Part shown: piece by piece, positions 45,271-58,250 of the stretch
Position numbering within the stretch: the stretch's first letter is position 1
Layout of the letters: the number at the start of each line of letters is the position of its first letter
Origin: Pezizomycotina sp. ARF18
Taxonomy: Eukaryota > Ascomycota
Direction of reading: 5' to 3'
Length of the DNA stretch: 64,000 nt
Assembly: GCA_002224055.1 (NCBI GenBank)
Contig: AZLU01000002.1
Location: 358,777 to 422,776 of the forward strand
Notes under the pieces: generated by a model
What the model saw: only the letters and a program-made list of their open reading frames with translations
What the model was told of the DNA's origin: nothing
Database searches by the model: none
Position numbers and translations under genes: made by a program

Positions 45271-45859
45271 AGCGAGACAACTTATCGCTACCTATTTTAC
45301 CAAAACCCCGTATCGAACGCTGGCCAAAGGTACTATAGAAGCACCATCGCGGTCGTCCCCCATACCTCTACTATACATAGATTAGTGCCGGGGGAGCGGG
45401 CCGGAGGACAATCTTAGATCGAAGACGGTTAGTGCGTTGCGATTTTTCGGAGTGGTGCTACGAGCGAATTCTAATCCTATAGCACGTACTCTCGTCCCGT
45501 TCACGCGCCGCTTTACTATATAAAATCGTCTATAATGCCCCTCTTATAGGCCCTATATACCTGAGACCTTATTCACATTATATATAATTATATAATTTTG
45601 ACTCTATCACCAGTCTTTCTAGCAGTACTTTGAAAGACTTTGAACTATGGCGATGTACGCAAAATCACCTCAACCGGCCTCAGAATCTCAAACCGACGCA
45701 CTGATCAGTTTGGCCTGGTGGTTGAATACTCCTTCCTCCACCGTACCAAAGAATCCCAATGACGGAAGTCATCGCCGCCATTGTGTTGTCAGACCCTCGA
45801 ACCATCTGCATCTCGAGCTTCACCGGTGAATATTACTGCGTTAATGACTCCAATATTCG
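45271..45859. other. Intergenic, upstream of rhodopsin-domain copy 2
   Basis: No firm gene. A 60-codon frame from 45647 could be a first exon or a separate small fragment, but I cannot assign it. Confidence 0.35.
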
Positions 45860-47330
45860 GGCCTTTCTACAATGTCACAGCGGCGATATCGGCGCTTGAC
45901 GAATTTCTAGACTCGAGGAAGAAACGAGGATTGGCCAGACGAGAATGCTGATATGGTTCTGGGTGCTTAATGTGGTAGTATTGGTGACTGTAGGGTGAGA
46001 ATATATACCAGAACGATGATAACGAAGGCGTTGAGGTTGTACGATTGGGTGCTGTATTGGCATCAGCCTCGGCGCTAGTATGTGGGTTTATGGGTATATA
46101 TGGTAGTTTTGAGTTCTTTTTATAATCTGTGCATCTTGTATGTACTGACTTAGTCGTCAAGCTGTTCATTCCTGTAAGTTCCGGAAAATAATTGGATACA
46201 GAGCGTTATCTTTCCCCGATGAAAATCTTACGGCTTCTTACGATCGGATTGTTTCAGGGGGGTTAGGAAGACACATATACTACATCCCCTACGAAGACGT
46301 CCGCATGGCGCTCGCCTCACGGTCATATACGCCTATTTGTATCTCGTCGGTGTCGGCGCTATTAAGATCTCTCTGATACAATTCTACCTGCACCTCTCAA
46401 TGCATAAGAAATTCCGCAGAGTGTGCTACGTCGCGCTCTCATTTGTTACGATCACGATATTCTTTGATTTTTATCCTAGCATTTAGTTGTCGACCTTCGA
46501 CTACTGGAACCACCCTTCACGACTAAGTGTCTGCCGCATCTTGTCTCGGCTATGTGGTCGGAGGCCTACAGATCGTCACGGATATTATTACATGGGTGCT
46601 ACCGATGCCCGTCGTCTGGGCTTTACCATTGAGGGCTAGAGAAAAAATGATCGTTGTGGTGACGTTCGGTATCGGTCTTCTGTGAGTTCCGCTCCACTCC
46701 CCGGCCTATGTTTTGATGTTCAAAGTAACCATCGATCACCCCCGAACCACCCTTACGCGGCGGCAGCATCTGCATTGTCTCGATTCTTCGTCTTTGCAAG
46801 TTCTCCACATATTTGAAACTAGCCGATAGCACATACTATACAGACGTGCTCGCCCTCAGCGTTACCGAAATGGACCTTGCGATAATAGTCTCTGCATACC
46901 GGCTATTAAGGCCTTTATAGTATGCTACGCGCCGTCGCTGCTCTTAGTTCCCAGAAGCCTTCTACCGAGAACACGCTTGCACATGCGAATGACCTGGAAC
47001 TCAAGCCGAAGCCGTCCGCTTGGGAGAAGCTCCGTAAGAGTGGTGGAATCTGGAGCAACAGCGCAACGCTAAGGACACGGTGACTTCAGCGGGTACTGCC
47101 CTGAGGACGGCGTTGTGCCAGGGTGACATTGAGACTGGTTATAAGGTATATAGGCTTGCTGACGCTAGCGAGATATGGCGACGGAGATGCTACAGCGGGA
47201 GATAAGAGAAGCTGGGACTTCTTGCCGGGGCAGGTATCACCAAATTATAGGTCGATTGAAGGATCCTCTACAGAGGATGGGATGACGGGGAGCAGCAGAA
47301 GCTATGAAGATTCATTAACAATGTTTAAAA
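45860..47330 (+). CDS. Fungal rhodopsin-domain (Pth11-like) membrane protein, copy 2 (frame interrupted)
   Basis: A second seven-helix Pth11-like protein. Helix 1 is MLIWFWVLNVVVLVTVG at about 45945-45995; helix 2 is probably LGAVLASASALVCGFMGI at about 46047-46100. The family's loop GGLGRHIYYIPYEDVRMALA lies at 46257-46315. Then come AYLYLVGVGAIKISLIQFYL (46335-46390), FRRVCYVALSFVTITIFFDF (46410-46470), and the helix GLQIVTDIITWVLPMPVVWA (46563-46620) followed by LPLRAREKMIVVVTFGIGLL. After an apparent intron at about 46684-46770 there is CIVSILRLCKFSTYLKLADS, with TYYTDVLALSVTEMDLAIIV and a LRPL end motif near 46910. The C-terminal tail is polar. Every family landmark is present in order, but in at least three frames. 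The gene lies 1.5 kb upstream of copy 3 on the same strand. Confidence 0.65.
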
Positions 47331-48211
47331 CGTTCCCCCCCTTTTTTTTTTTTTTTTTTTATAAAAAAGAAGAGAAAAAAAGAAATATATATATATACGC
47401 CGGTGAATTTATGCCAATATTTTTGGTGAGATTACAGCGAAGGGATAGGCGTATATCGCAATATAAATATATTAACGGCAGAAAATACGTCCAAACGACA
47501 AATAGACGGCGGGTATTCGTTTCTTATAATGCGGCAAGCGACTCAGCGAAATACAAGGCGTATATTTGTATAGGTATCTTGGATTCTGTAATTGTTCTCC
47601 GCTTCCACAACAATGGCATTTGGCTGCCCAGGATAGCGACGTTATGATTTGAATTTATTTTTAAATTTGACCAATGAATATTATAACTTCTTTTGTTAAA
47701 ATATATGTATAAATACAATAAGATTATACGTGTTGAACGCGTTTCGCAATTACCAGTTATAAGTTATCGCCTGGGCAGCTCCAGATATTTGCGATTTGTT
47801 TTGCGGAAAGGCCACAACTGGCTTCCTCGTATTCATCCAAAACACGAGACTTAGCTTTAGAACCTCTAACCACTTCATGTGTAGTTCATATAAATAAATA
47901 TCTAAAAAAAAAATTAAAGTTATGTGATACAAAATGATCTAAGAGAAAATAACTAAAATACTGTACTTGAGAGATAGCACGAATCGTATCGACTCATACT
48001 GGTATTGTTAAAAGGAAAATGAATGGATGATAAATTAAAGACAGCATTTCATGTATGTGTTAGTTTATTAACATCAGCCAGCAAAGGTTTCAATAGCTTG
48101 ATCAAGATGACATTTGTCCACGGACATTCCCGATAAGTATATAGCCAATCATGTGAGCGCCTTGCAGCTGCCCTTATTTTCAATTCTAATATTCAATATT
48201 TTTTTTTTTGA
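47331..48211. other. Intergenic between rhodopsin-domain copies
   Basis: Holds a T20 run at 47341-47360 and AT-rich sequence. The long open frame continuing to 47647 has no recognisable product and is probably the tail of copy 2 running on through simple sequence. Confidence 0.4.
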
Positions 48212-48240
48212 TACCATGGCCCGCAGCATGAGGATATCCT
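48212..48240 (+). mobile_element. Terminal-repeat relic related to the 45.1-kb MITE
   Basis: TACCATGGCCCGCAGCATG followed by AGGATATCCT matches the left arm of the element at 45118 almost base for base. No matching right arm is visible, so this is a solo end. It lies 26 bp left of another inverted-repeat element. Confidence 0.6.
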
Positions 48241-48265
48241 GCAGGACCCACTCTTGGCGTACACA

Positions 48266-48462
48266 CGATGTTGTTTTCAATATCCGGCACCTCCACACTA
48301 CCGGAAGCGTTATGCACGCCCCGGCTACACGGCCATCGAACCTTCGCGTTATTCTTGTTTTATTAAAAAACTACTAGATTTGGCAAAATAATGGCCGTGT
48401 AGCCGAGGGCGTGCATAACGCTTCCGGTAGTGTGGAGGTACCGGATATTAAAACCAACATCG
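48266..48462. mobile_element. Inverted-repeat element with ~70-bp arms
   Basis: The left arm (48266-48337) runs from CGATGTTG through AATATCCGG and CCGGAAGCGTTATGCACGCC to CTACACGGCCAT. The right arm (48391-48462) is its near-perfect reverse complement. The AT-rich centre is about 50 bp. It is non-coding and foldback-like. I see no clear target-site duplication. The high arm identity suggests recent origin. Confidence 0.8.
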
Positions 48463-48851
48463 CCATGAGTATTGATCGCAGATTGGGATGCGGGGAAAAA
48501 TCCACTGAAAATAAGCCATTGTTGAGTGAAAAAGATTCTATATACTTTTGAAGTAAAAAGCTAACCTGTTTGAGATTTTTACCTGTGATAAGTGGAGCGA
48601 GCGTCAGTGATGGTGCCGTGGCTCCTCTTTATCCACACCAATAGGAATGTCAATCAGGGCCGGTTTAGCGACGACTCCGAGAGCCCCCACGCGCAAATTT
48701 CGCACAATATAAAACCAGTTTCCAAGATTTCCCTTCAATATTTCTTGTTCCATAAAAGCAAAACGAAGTCATCTGTCTCTAGCATCTCCCTTCGATAGCA
48801 ATGCAACAAAAAGGGTGACAATTAGGCAAACAGGATAACCGAGACGTCAAG

Positions 48852-50742
48852 ATGCTTCCCAGCACAGCCTATATAGTATACGCCTGGTTGTGCACGGGTC
48901 TCCAACTGCTTCTGGTAATCAACAGGCTGTACGTTCATGGGCGGAGGCAAGAAAGGTTGCGCCTCACATGGCTCTGGAGTGATGCTTTTGTAACTTTAAC
49001 CTGGATTTTTAATATGGCTGAGGTTACGATTGATACGATTATGTAGTGCCACGGCGTCTTCACTGCGGTACCAAATATCCGTAAAATTTGTGGGAGACCC
49101 ACAAAGTGGCCAAACGGGCCTTCAGACCCTATGGTTCTCCCACAAAATGGCTTCTTTCAATAGCTTGCCATAGAAAGTTACGATAAGTTTTTCGGCGAAT
49201 CTGTGGGTATTCTGCATAACTGAGGCCGCCCCAAAAACTCGCTTAAAATGGTAGGCAAACCACGATAGGTCGTGATAATGACTGATGGCCAAATTGTCGG
49301 CATTTGGCGCGATGGGTGTTACCCACGATAATTATAATAAATTGGGTAACCCACGGAACGGTATAAGCCTCTCGGATGGCTAATTTGTGGGCGTTCGGCA
49401 CCGTTGGGGCTTCCCACAAATCGATTTTATGTCGTGGGTAAGCCACGAGACCTCATGGTGCCTCAGACGGCTCGTTTGCGGGGCTTGTGCACAAAATCGG
49501 GGGAAAGACACATACTTAGACACGATGTAAATTTGGAGGTGGCACAGCCACTATCATTGCCAGATTGGGGGCCACCATAACGACGTTGATATTATTTTTT
49601 CAAGGAGTAGATATGTATATAGCGATAATATCGTTACATGAATACGGAGTCATACATATCTTGATGGAAAATACCAAAGGGCTATCGATATCGGAGAAAG
49701 TGTTTGCGTTTAAAGTATAGATTTATTTGCAATATAATTTATCTTATTCGCTTTTTACCTACTTAATAAATATATATTGAACGTTTCTTAACCTGAATTT
49801 TCGTTTTCTTCCTTTCTTCATGTATTTTCTTTTCAATAGGGATATTGAGCCGGAGCCGTGATATACTGGGTTCCGTTCTACTGCATCAAAATCGCGATCC
49901 TGCTCTTCTACCTCGAACTAGTCCCAACGTGTTTCCGCAAAACCCGGGCCGCTATCTACGTATGTTTTTTCCTCGTTGTCATTGGGTTGATACTCAACGA
50001 ACTGAACCTGTTTGTGATGTGTCGACCACTTTCGCTGCAGTGGGACGTCAAATCGAGTTATGGGAAGGATGCTTGTAAGGATTTGTACAGAGCTGCAATT
50101 GCAGTGGGTTGGCACATGTATACCGATATCTATGGTATATATAGGCTCGCGATTTAACTTCCGTATTTTTTCTCAGACCTAATGCATCCGGACTCCAGCA
50201 AATTTAACCCATGTACTACATTTCTTAGCTTTTTTTTTTTTTTCGAACCGAGAGAAAATATTAACGAAATTTTGTTCAAACCTTTTAGTCTACCTCATTC
50301 CATTCTTCCTGTTTAACAAAATCTATATTCCCTCCCGATCCAAAGGGTCACGGCCTTCTTTATTTTCGCCTCTGGCTTCATTTGCGTTACCACTCCATAC
50401 CTACCTTCCTTTCCTACCTCGTTCCAGACTTGTACGACCTTTTTATGTGGGCCTTTTACGTTGGCGTGCTTGAAGAGACCACCGCTATTTTCATCGCCTG
50501 TCTACCACTCTAAGGGTTTCCGTTATCCGGTGGTATACGGACTGGCGGAGAGTGAGGGAATAAAAAGCGCCAAGAGTCAGGCACTGGTGGGACACGAATG
50601 TCAAGGTGAAAAGGGGGGTACTTACGACGAGCGATCTTTAGGATACAGCTGGAGAAGAGTGCCGGTGCTAGCGAGGAAAGCAGGGACAGCGGCGGCAGCA
50701 CTACTATATGGGAATAGTACGATGAGGAATCTTAGGCCATAG
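48852..50742 (+). CDS. Fungal rhodopsin-domain (Pth11-like) membrane protein, copy 3
   Basis: The first exon (48852-49046) gives MLPSTAYIVYAWLCTGLQLL and then LVINRLYVHGRR (helix 1), with WLWSDAFVTLTWIFNMAEV as helix 2 including the W-x-D motif of the family. After a repeat-filled intron, a short exon at about 49635-49715 reads EYGVIHILMENTKGLSISEK. A third exon at about 49855-50140 has VIYWVPFYCIKIAILLFYLE, VCFFLVVIGLILNELNLFVM, the CRPLSLQWD motif and KDLYRAAIAVGWHMYTDIYG. A final exon after 50288 has LIPFFLFNKIYIPSRSK, TAFFIFASGFICVTTPYLPS and the last-helix WAFYVGVLEETTAIFIACLP, read in two frames. This matches the seven-helix Pth11-like layout. The first intron (about 49047-49630) holds a 91-bp minisatellite and is unusually long for this locus. 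Confidence 0.65.
49080..49500 (+). repeat. ~91-bp minisatellite, about 5 diverged units, inside an intron
   Basis: Matching points lie at 49108, 49193, 49284, 49375 and 49466, spaced 85, 91, 91 and 91 bp. Units share GGC-AATTTGTGGGC, then a GGGGTTCCCAC-like palindromic part and a CGTGGG(TAA)CCACG hairpin. They differ by many substitutions, so the array is old or fast-changing. It fills the first intron of rhodopsin-domain copy 3. Confidence 0.75.
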
Positions 50743-52931
50743 ATGGAGAAGCTTGTTCTTAGTAGATCAGGTCGTCTGGAAGGAAGTGGAGCCGGGGGGC
50801 GTTTAACTTGTCCAAAGTATGACGTGTGAAAATGTAATAAACAGAATGCGGCGTGGTGCGATGTTCTGTTTCATCATGAATGAATGGAATTGAAAGCGCT
50901 AACAGCGCCGAAATAGTGGCCGTATACGAATGCATCAGAAGCTTTTTGCTTTAAGCCGTCTGAATTAACTATCAGGCATCAGCGTGTTCATAGCGCAGGT
51001 ACCCGAATATGGTCTTCATACTCGATGGTGCAGCAACTTGTAATGTATGTATAGTGATTATCTCAGTAGTGCTGTTAGATCCTCCTGGGAAGTTATACGC
51101 GAACTTCAACTGTTACTCGTTTATAAGGGGCGATTTGGGTGAGGACGGAGAAATGCGACGTGGAGATAATCAACTTTTAATCTTTATCTCTTATTCTATT
51201 GTCGCATTCACAATATGAGACGAAACGTTGCTCGAGACGTGGGTAACGATGACGACAACGCTTTATTTGAAGAAATTGTTGAGTAATTTGCAAATGTTGG
51301 GAATTCAGGGAAGTAAATCCCGAAGCCACAATATTTAGTGTGTTTGGGAGTCTATGTAGTCAAGTGGTGGCCGTTTAAGCCGTAAGCAGCGAGTTGGCTG
51401 CAATGTTTCGCGTTAAAGTTATGGATATACTTGTTTTGCAGACAGCTAAAGGCTTACTTGAAAACCGTCAGATTCTGGTCGGCATCGACTGGTTCATAGA
51501 AGCTTCGAAGGTGGTGACCCAGAAAGCAAAAAGATATCTACACGTTCTAGATATTTCTCATAACTTGGGTTGCGTTATGAAGATATATTGAAATTTACAA
51601 CGTACAATCAAAGTTCTCTGCTTTAGATCTCTGGCCGTGAGAAGCCTAAAATTTTAACTATTAATGTTAAAATTAGAAGCTACGTATTGTGAAATAATCA
51701 AGAGGCTTGCCATATCCATTCAAAATATTTCTATATAGAACCACTTCAAAATGGTACTATTCCTATTACTCGACAAGAAAAAGTACAGGATTTAACTACA
51801 AAGAACATTCGAACCCCGGCAGTTCATCGATATATTTGTTCAATAGCAAATCTTGTAAGCCTCTAATTAAATTCAAATATTCCCAGCCTTGAAGCCAAGT
51901 CGACACAATATTCTCAGAGCGCGCTCTTATTTCCCACCGTCTGTTAGCGTACGAGCCGTACCATCTTATACGACAATAATACCTTAAAGATCTACCATCA
52001 AAAAAGATAGAGGAAAGAGAAAAGAAAGGATTGTGTGTTTAAACTCAATATTTTATTTTTCAATCCAATGTCGGTTGGCGGTTAGTTAACCACCTTTTCA
52101 GATCTATGTCCGACAATAATCTTTAAATTTCGCTCGCCACTTGATATTTGGGAAGACTACATTGTTAGGTTAACGGAGTAAAAGAACGATATTAGATATA
52201 GCAATTAATATAATTATATCTAAGTATACGCTCTTGCGAATCGAATTTGTGACTGTGTGAAGGAGTCAGTATTCGGGTAGAACAAACTTGTCGGAAATTT
52301 ATCACAAATGCTTATGTGTCCGGCAGACGTCCCAACGCCTGTAGGATTAGCCATCTGACGATGGCTTTATGTCCCCACACTAATTTCCCCCAATCATTGC
52401 AGCGGTTACACCACTTTACCTTCCGATCACAACTGCGCTCTAACTGCGATAAAAGTGAAGAAGGTATTCAATTCAAGAGAATTTGAAACGACTTTATTCT
52501 TTAAATAAAAATTTTTATAGTTCGTTTCAATTTATTAAGGACTTTATAGCGTTACTACATTTGGTGAGGAGGTAGGGTAAGAGGACGAAGCGATCTACTA
52601 GATTCTCCTAGGAGGTTTCATAATTCGAGGAGATTCCCGCTTCTCAAAATTCCGCGAATTCCCACCCTCTCGAAATAGGAAGGCATGGAGGTTTAGCCAA
52701 TCCAAGCCCATCTCACCGGTTTATCAGAAAGCAAGCCTCGTGGAAATAAACACCGATGTTTCCAGAAAGAGCCGATCACGTGTCGAAATCCAGCAACGTG
52801 CAAGCACTTATAAGGTTTATGGATTCATCATATAAAATACATTACAATACGATACTCATTTTTGCTTTCACCCGTTGAACAGACTGAGAGATGAGCCAGC
52901 CAGGGGCCTGTTTCGGAAAGATTGAGATCGA
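50743..52931. other. Intergenic; possible small unknown frame
   Basis: The frame at 51394-51591 (+) encodes a peptide with LLENRQILVGIDWFIEASKV, which looks protein-like but which I cannot place. The rest is AT-rich with no recognised gene or repeat. Confidence 0.35.
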
Positions 52932-54532
<1,601 letters not shown>

Positions 54533-54564
54533 CTTTGAGCGTTTTCACAGCCCCGCATGTCATA

Positions 54565-55083
54565 ACGTGCTGCACTAGCCTGCGAACCACCACCTAGCTG
54601 GCGAGCCGGTTGCCGAGACCCCACCAAAAAAAATATTTCATAGAGTACCCCCTTACAACGCAACTTAAACCACAATTTTATCACCACCGAATATAAACAA
54701 AACTTCAACAATAAATAACTTAATAACCACTCTGCGAATTATTACCAACGAAAACTATACATATATATAACGAAATATACAATATATTTTAATTTAGACG
54801 ATTTAAAGAGATTTAGATTTTTTGCGATTTTTTTTATTGTCACGCATACAAATTCTAAGTATATAATAGTTAATAGCTAATAACTTAACAACCACCGCAG
54901 ACAACCACCTAATTTTTTAATATTTATAATATTTATAGGCTATAGATTATCGTATTAAATTTTTATAAATTATTATACGGTGTCATTAAGATATTCTGAT
55001 TTTATTTACTAGTAATACTGATTTTTGCTGTGTTTTGGCTGGCTCGCTTGGTAGGTGGTGGCTCGCAGGCTAGTGCAGCACGT
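54565..55083. mobile_element. Non-autonomous TIR element (Tc1/mariner-type MITE), 519 bp
   Basis: The terminal inverted repeats begin ACGTGCTGCACTAGCCTGCG and continue for about 45 bp with few mismatches (ACCACCACCTA then GCGAGCC). The outer TA dinucleotides at 54563-54564 and 55084-55085 look like the target-site duplication of the Tc1/mariner/pogo group. The interior is very AT-rich and has no open frame, so movement would depend on a transposase encoded elsewhere. Confidence 0.85.
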
Positions 55084-56819
55084 TAGTGTCTTAATACAAT
55101 TATAGCTTTACCAAATTTTCGTAGAAGCTAATAGATTGATATAGGTTTTGTTTCGCGAAGAAACCTTCAATTTATGGAGACTTCTGCAGCACCGCAGGGC
55201 AAAAATGTGATTGGCAATTCCTCCAAGTTCTCATAAACAGAATTCGTAATTTTCAGTGATTAGTATCATTGCCGTGCTACAATATATTTTCCCCCGCAAA
55301 TCGTTCCATTGGGACGTCCCCTTATAGAAAGAGCTGAAAGAGCTTGATCGTTTCTCCAAGGAGACCTTTCCGCACCGGCCCCCACGGATCCCGCGTAAAA
55401 AGTCAAAAGAACCAAATTTCCCAAACTTTCTAGCAGAATCGCTCAAAGTGACCCCCAACAGGTTTAAGGCGCCTTAGATTTATATTTTAGTCCTTATCAA
55501 TTTCTTAAGGGATTATAGGTAAAAGAATTGAATGTTGGCATACAAAGCTTGTTCTCCTTAATTATAATCACCACCATAAGTATGTACCTACGTACCCACA
55601 ATATCTCTCTACATCCGACCAAAGCCTTAAATTTTAAGCCTTAACAAAGCTTTACTATTCTTTTTACTATCAGAATTATGATAGTCATAACTACGTGAGT
55701 ACTTATATTCTTATATATTAAAGGTAGGCGGATCTATTTTATATATTTTATCTTATATATTTATTTTTTATATTTATATATCGTCCCATATGGATGGTAT
55801 TGCTGCCGTTGTGGGTCCCCATGTATCTCGTGGCTTTTGGCAGCGCCCGTAACTGTGTGTCCATGATCTAACGAAGTTCGCGCAAAAGTTCACGGGCATT
55901 TTCAGATAGTCCACGTTATATTTGATGCTGAGATTCTATAAGCTCCCTTCCGGAGTATTCTCGTAAACGTAGTCCTTCGAACAGTTCGAGGATTTCAATC
56001 CCATGGGTACGACTTCTCAGCTAATATCTGCAAGTAGAGTGAGCGCTCTCCTGCGCGCTTCTAAATTGATATTTCAAAACAAACCAGACTAAAACATACA
56101 AAATTCTGCTATGTTTGACACCCAGGTGAAAAAAGAAATTGACAATTTCCGTATAGCTTCCTCGAATCCTGAATGTTTGTAGGTCCCTCAGCACCACGTT
56201 CGCGTTTCCAAACGTTCAAACCTTTACAGCACGGCGCTTTGACGGTCCTGTTTTTAACTGCCAACTCTTGAACTTTCAAGACCTCGATAGCGCCACAAAA
56301 ACCTCGAACCGAGCGACTGAGCGGCGTGTCAACTGGGATACTGCAATCTTTTTTTAAGTATTGTTCGCTTTTGCAAACTTTCGAATGACTTGAGTAATTT
56401 GAAGACTTTTCCAGCCCCGCGGTGGTAAAGGAGGCTATAGCGCTCTATTGAATACTGCCTCACAGCTTCTTATTAGCGTAGTACTACCAATAGAGTCTTA
56501 CCCGTACATTATAGATTTCTACTTCGGTATAATTGACCTTCGGTAAACATCTGGAAGATTACGAGACTTGTGTGAATTTCAAGACCTTTCCAACACCGCA
56601 AAATTGTCTCCGTTTTTCTTCTAACAGCCCTATTTTTTTTTTAAAAAAAAAAACTTTGTATTTGATTATACGCTCACGCCCACTCTTTCACCCCCAAACA
56701 CACACTTACATATGTATAATCTGCGATCGGGGTAGAGGCTCGCGAAATTTCCTAGCTAGATCTTACGCGCCTAAGATCGGCACGATTCGCTTTTGAAAGG
56801 CTTTGGAAACATGTATCTT

Positions 56820-56880
56820 TATTTTTATTTATTGTTTTATTTATTTTTATTTTTATTTTATTTTATTTTATTTTTTTTTT
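56820..56880. repeat. (TTTTA)n / (TTTA)n tract
   Basis: Repeated TTTTA and TTTA units ending in a T run, followed by GCAG. Simple-sequence expansion within array 3. Confidence 0.9.
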
Positions 56881-57299
56881 GCAGCTGTTGTGCGCACCCT
56901 AAACTTACGAATTTCTAAGAGCATTTTAGCATCGGCATTAGTTTGAACCTCATGACTATTGATTACGCCTTTGACCTTCATGTACGCCTCTAATAATAAT
57001 ATCCGTATTTACCGATATTTTAATAAATAATTTTGTTGTATCAAGATTCTGATTCAAAGAATAATAATTCTTTTGCCTTAAAGGAAAGATACTAATTAGT
57101 TTTTTTTTTTCCTTATATACAGCACTAGCAGGGTATTCAGTGTGGGTAGAGTCCTGGCGAGTAGCCTTCATTAACAAATATATATATATATACTTTAGAA
57201 AGCTGACATGCAATTTATTATATTATTTTTAAAGGCGGAAGAAGATTTCAGATACCAAAGATACTCCCAAAACAACTATTCCCACTACGCAAGACTTCA

Positions 57300-58065
57300 C
57301 CCACGCTAAATACCCTGCGCACTACTTAGTAGTTATTCTGAACCGTCACGATTAGGTTTAGCGCCTCGAGGTCCTCAAGAATTTTAAGACTTTTTAGCAC
57401 CGCAGATATTAAAATACCACTCTACCCACGAGTTATTCTGAACAGTAGAATGTCCACAATTTAGGTTTAGCGCCTCGAGGTCCTCGAGAATTTCAAGACG
57501 TTTTCAGCACCGCAATCCAACGGTGCACCGAGAGCCAACCAATTTGTATTTTTAAAGAAAGTATGAAACACTGTCTGCAGCCCCGCTCTATTTTTGAGGC
57601 GTACCTAATTATTAAGATCCTCCACTACGCTACCCACGCTAAATACCCTGAGCACTAGTTATTCTGAACAGTAGAAGGTCTACGATTTAGGTTTAGCGCT
57701 CGAGGTCCTCGAGAATTTCAAACGTTTTCAGCACCGCAATCCAACGGTGCACCGAGAGCCAACCAATTTGTATTTTTAAAGAAAGTATGAAACACTGTCT
57801 GCAGCCCCGCTCTATTTTTGAGGCGTACCTAATTATTAAGATCCTCCACTACGCTACCCACGCTAAATACCCTGAGCACTAGTTATTCTGAACAGTAGAA
57901 GGTCTACAATTTAGGTTTAGCGCCTCGAGGTCCTCGAGAATTTCAAGACGTTTTCAGCACCGCAATCCAACGGGCACCGAGAGCCAACCAATTTGTATTT
58001 TAAAGAAAGTATGAAACACTGTCTGCAGCCTCGCTCCATTTTTGAGGCGTACCTAATTAAGATCT
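57300..58065 (+). repeat. ~225-bp tandem repeat, about 3.5 units, each with one motif copy
   Basis: AGTTATTCTG marks units at 57431, 57657 and 57881 (spacing 226 and 224). An earlier partial unit runs at about 57300-57415. Each unit holds TTTAGGTTTAGCGCCTCGAG, GTCCTCGAGAATTTCAAG, the motif, CAACCAATTTGTATTT and a GTCTGCAGCCCCGCTC end. Units are more than 95% alike and differ by single-base indels and substitutions, so the duplication is recent compared with the scattered copies. Confidence 0.9.
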
Positions 58066-58216
58066 CTCGCACGGGCTATAAGTTTTCACTGAATCAATAA
58101 TTAAGTTGCTTATAGCTTTTGCTCTGAATACGTACAGCTTCCACGTCTTTTTCCATCGTGAAAGCTCATGCTCTGTTACAAATAATATAAAAAGATATCT
58201 GTGGAAAGCTACGTAC

Positions 58217-58217
58217 C

Positions 58218-58245
<28 letters not shown>
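58217..58245. repeat. Poly(A) run of about 28
   Basis: A homopolymer shortly after the 225-bp repeat, with no gene context. Confidence 0.9.

Positions 58246-58250
<5 letters not shown>

Noticed and set aside
41045-49240. AAACTCGCT(T/C)A sequence shared at about 41053, 45103 and 49225
   Set aside because: Only 11-14 bp are shared; too short to call a repeat family without a genome-wide search.
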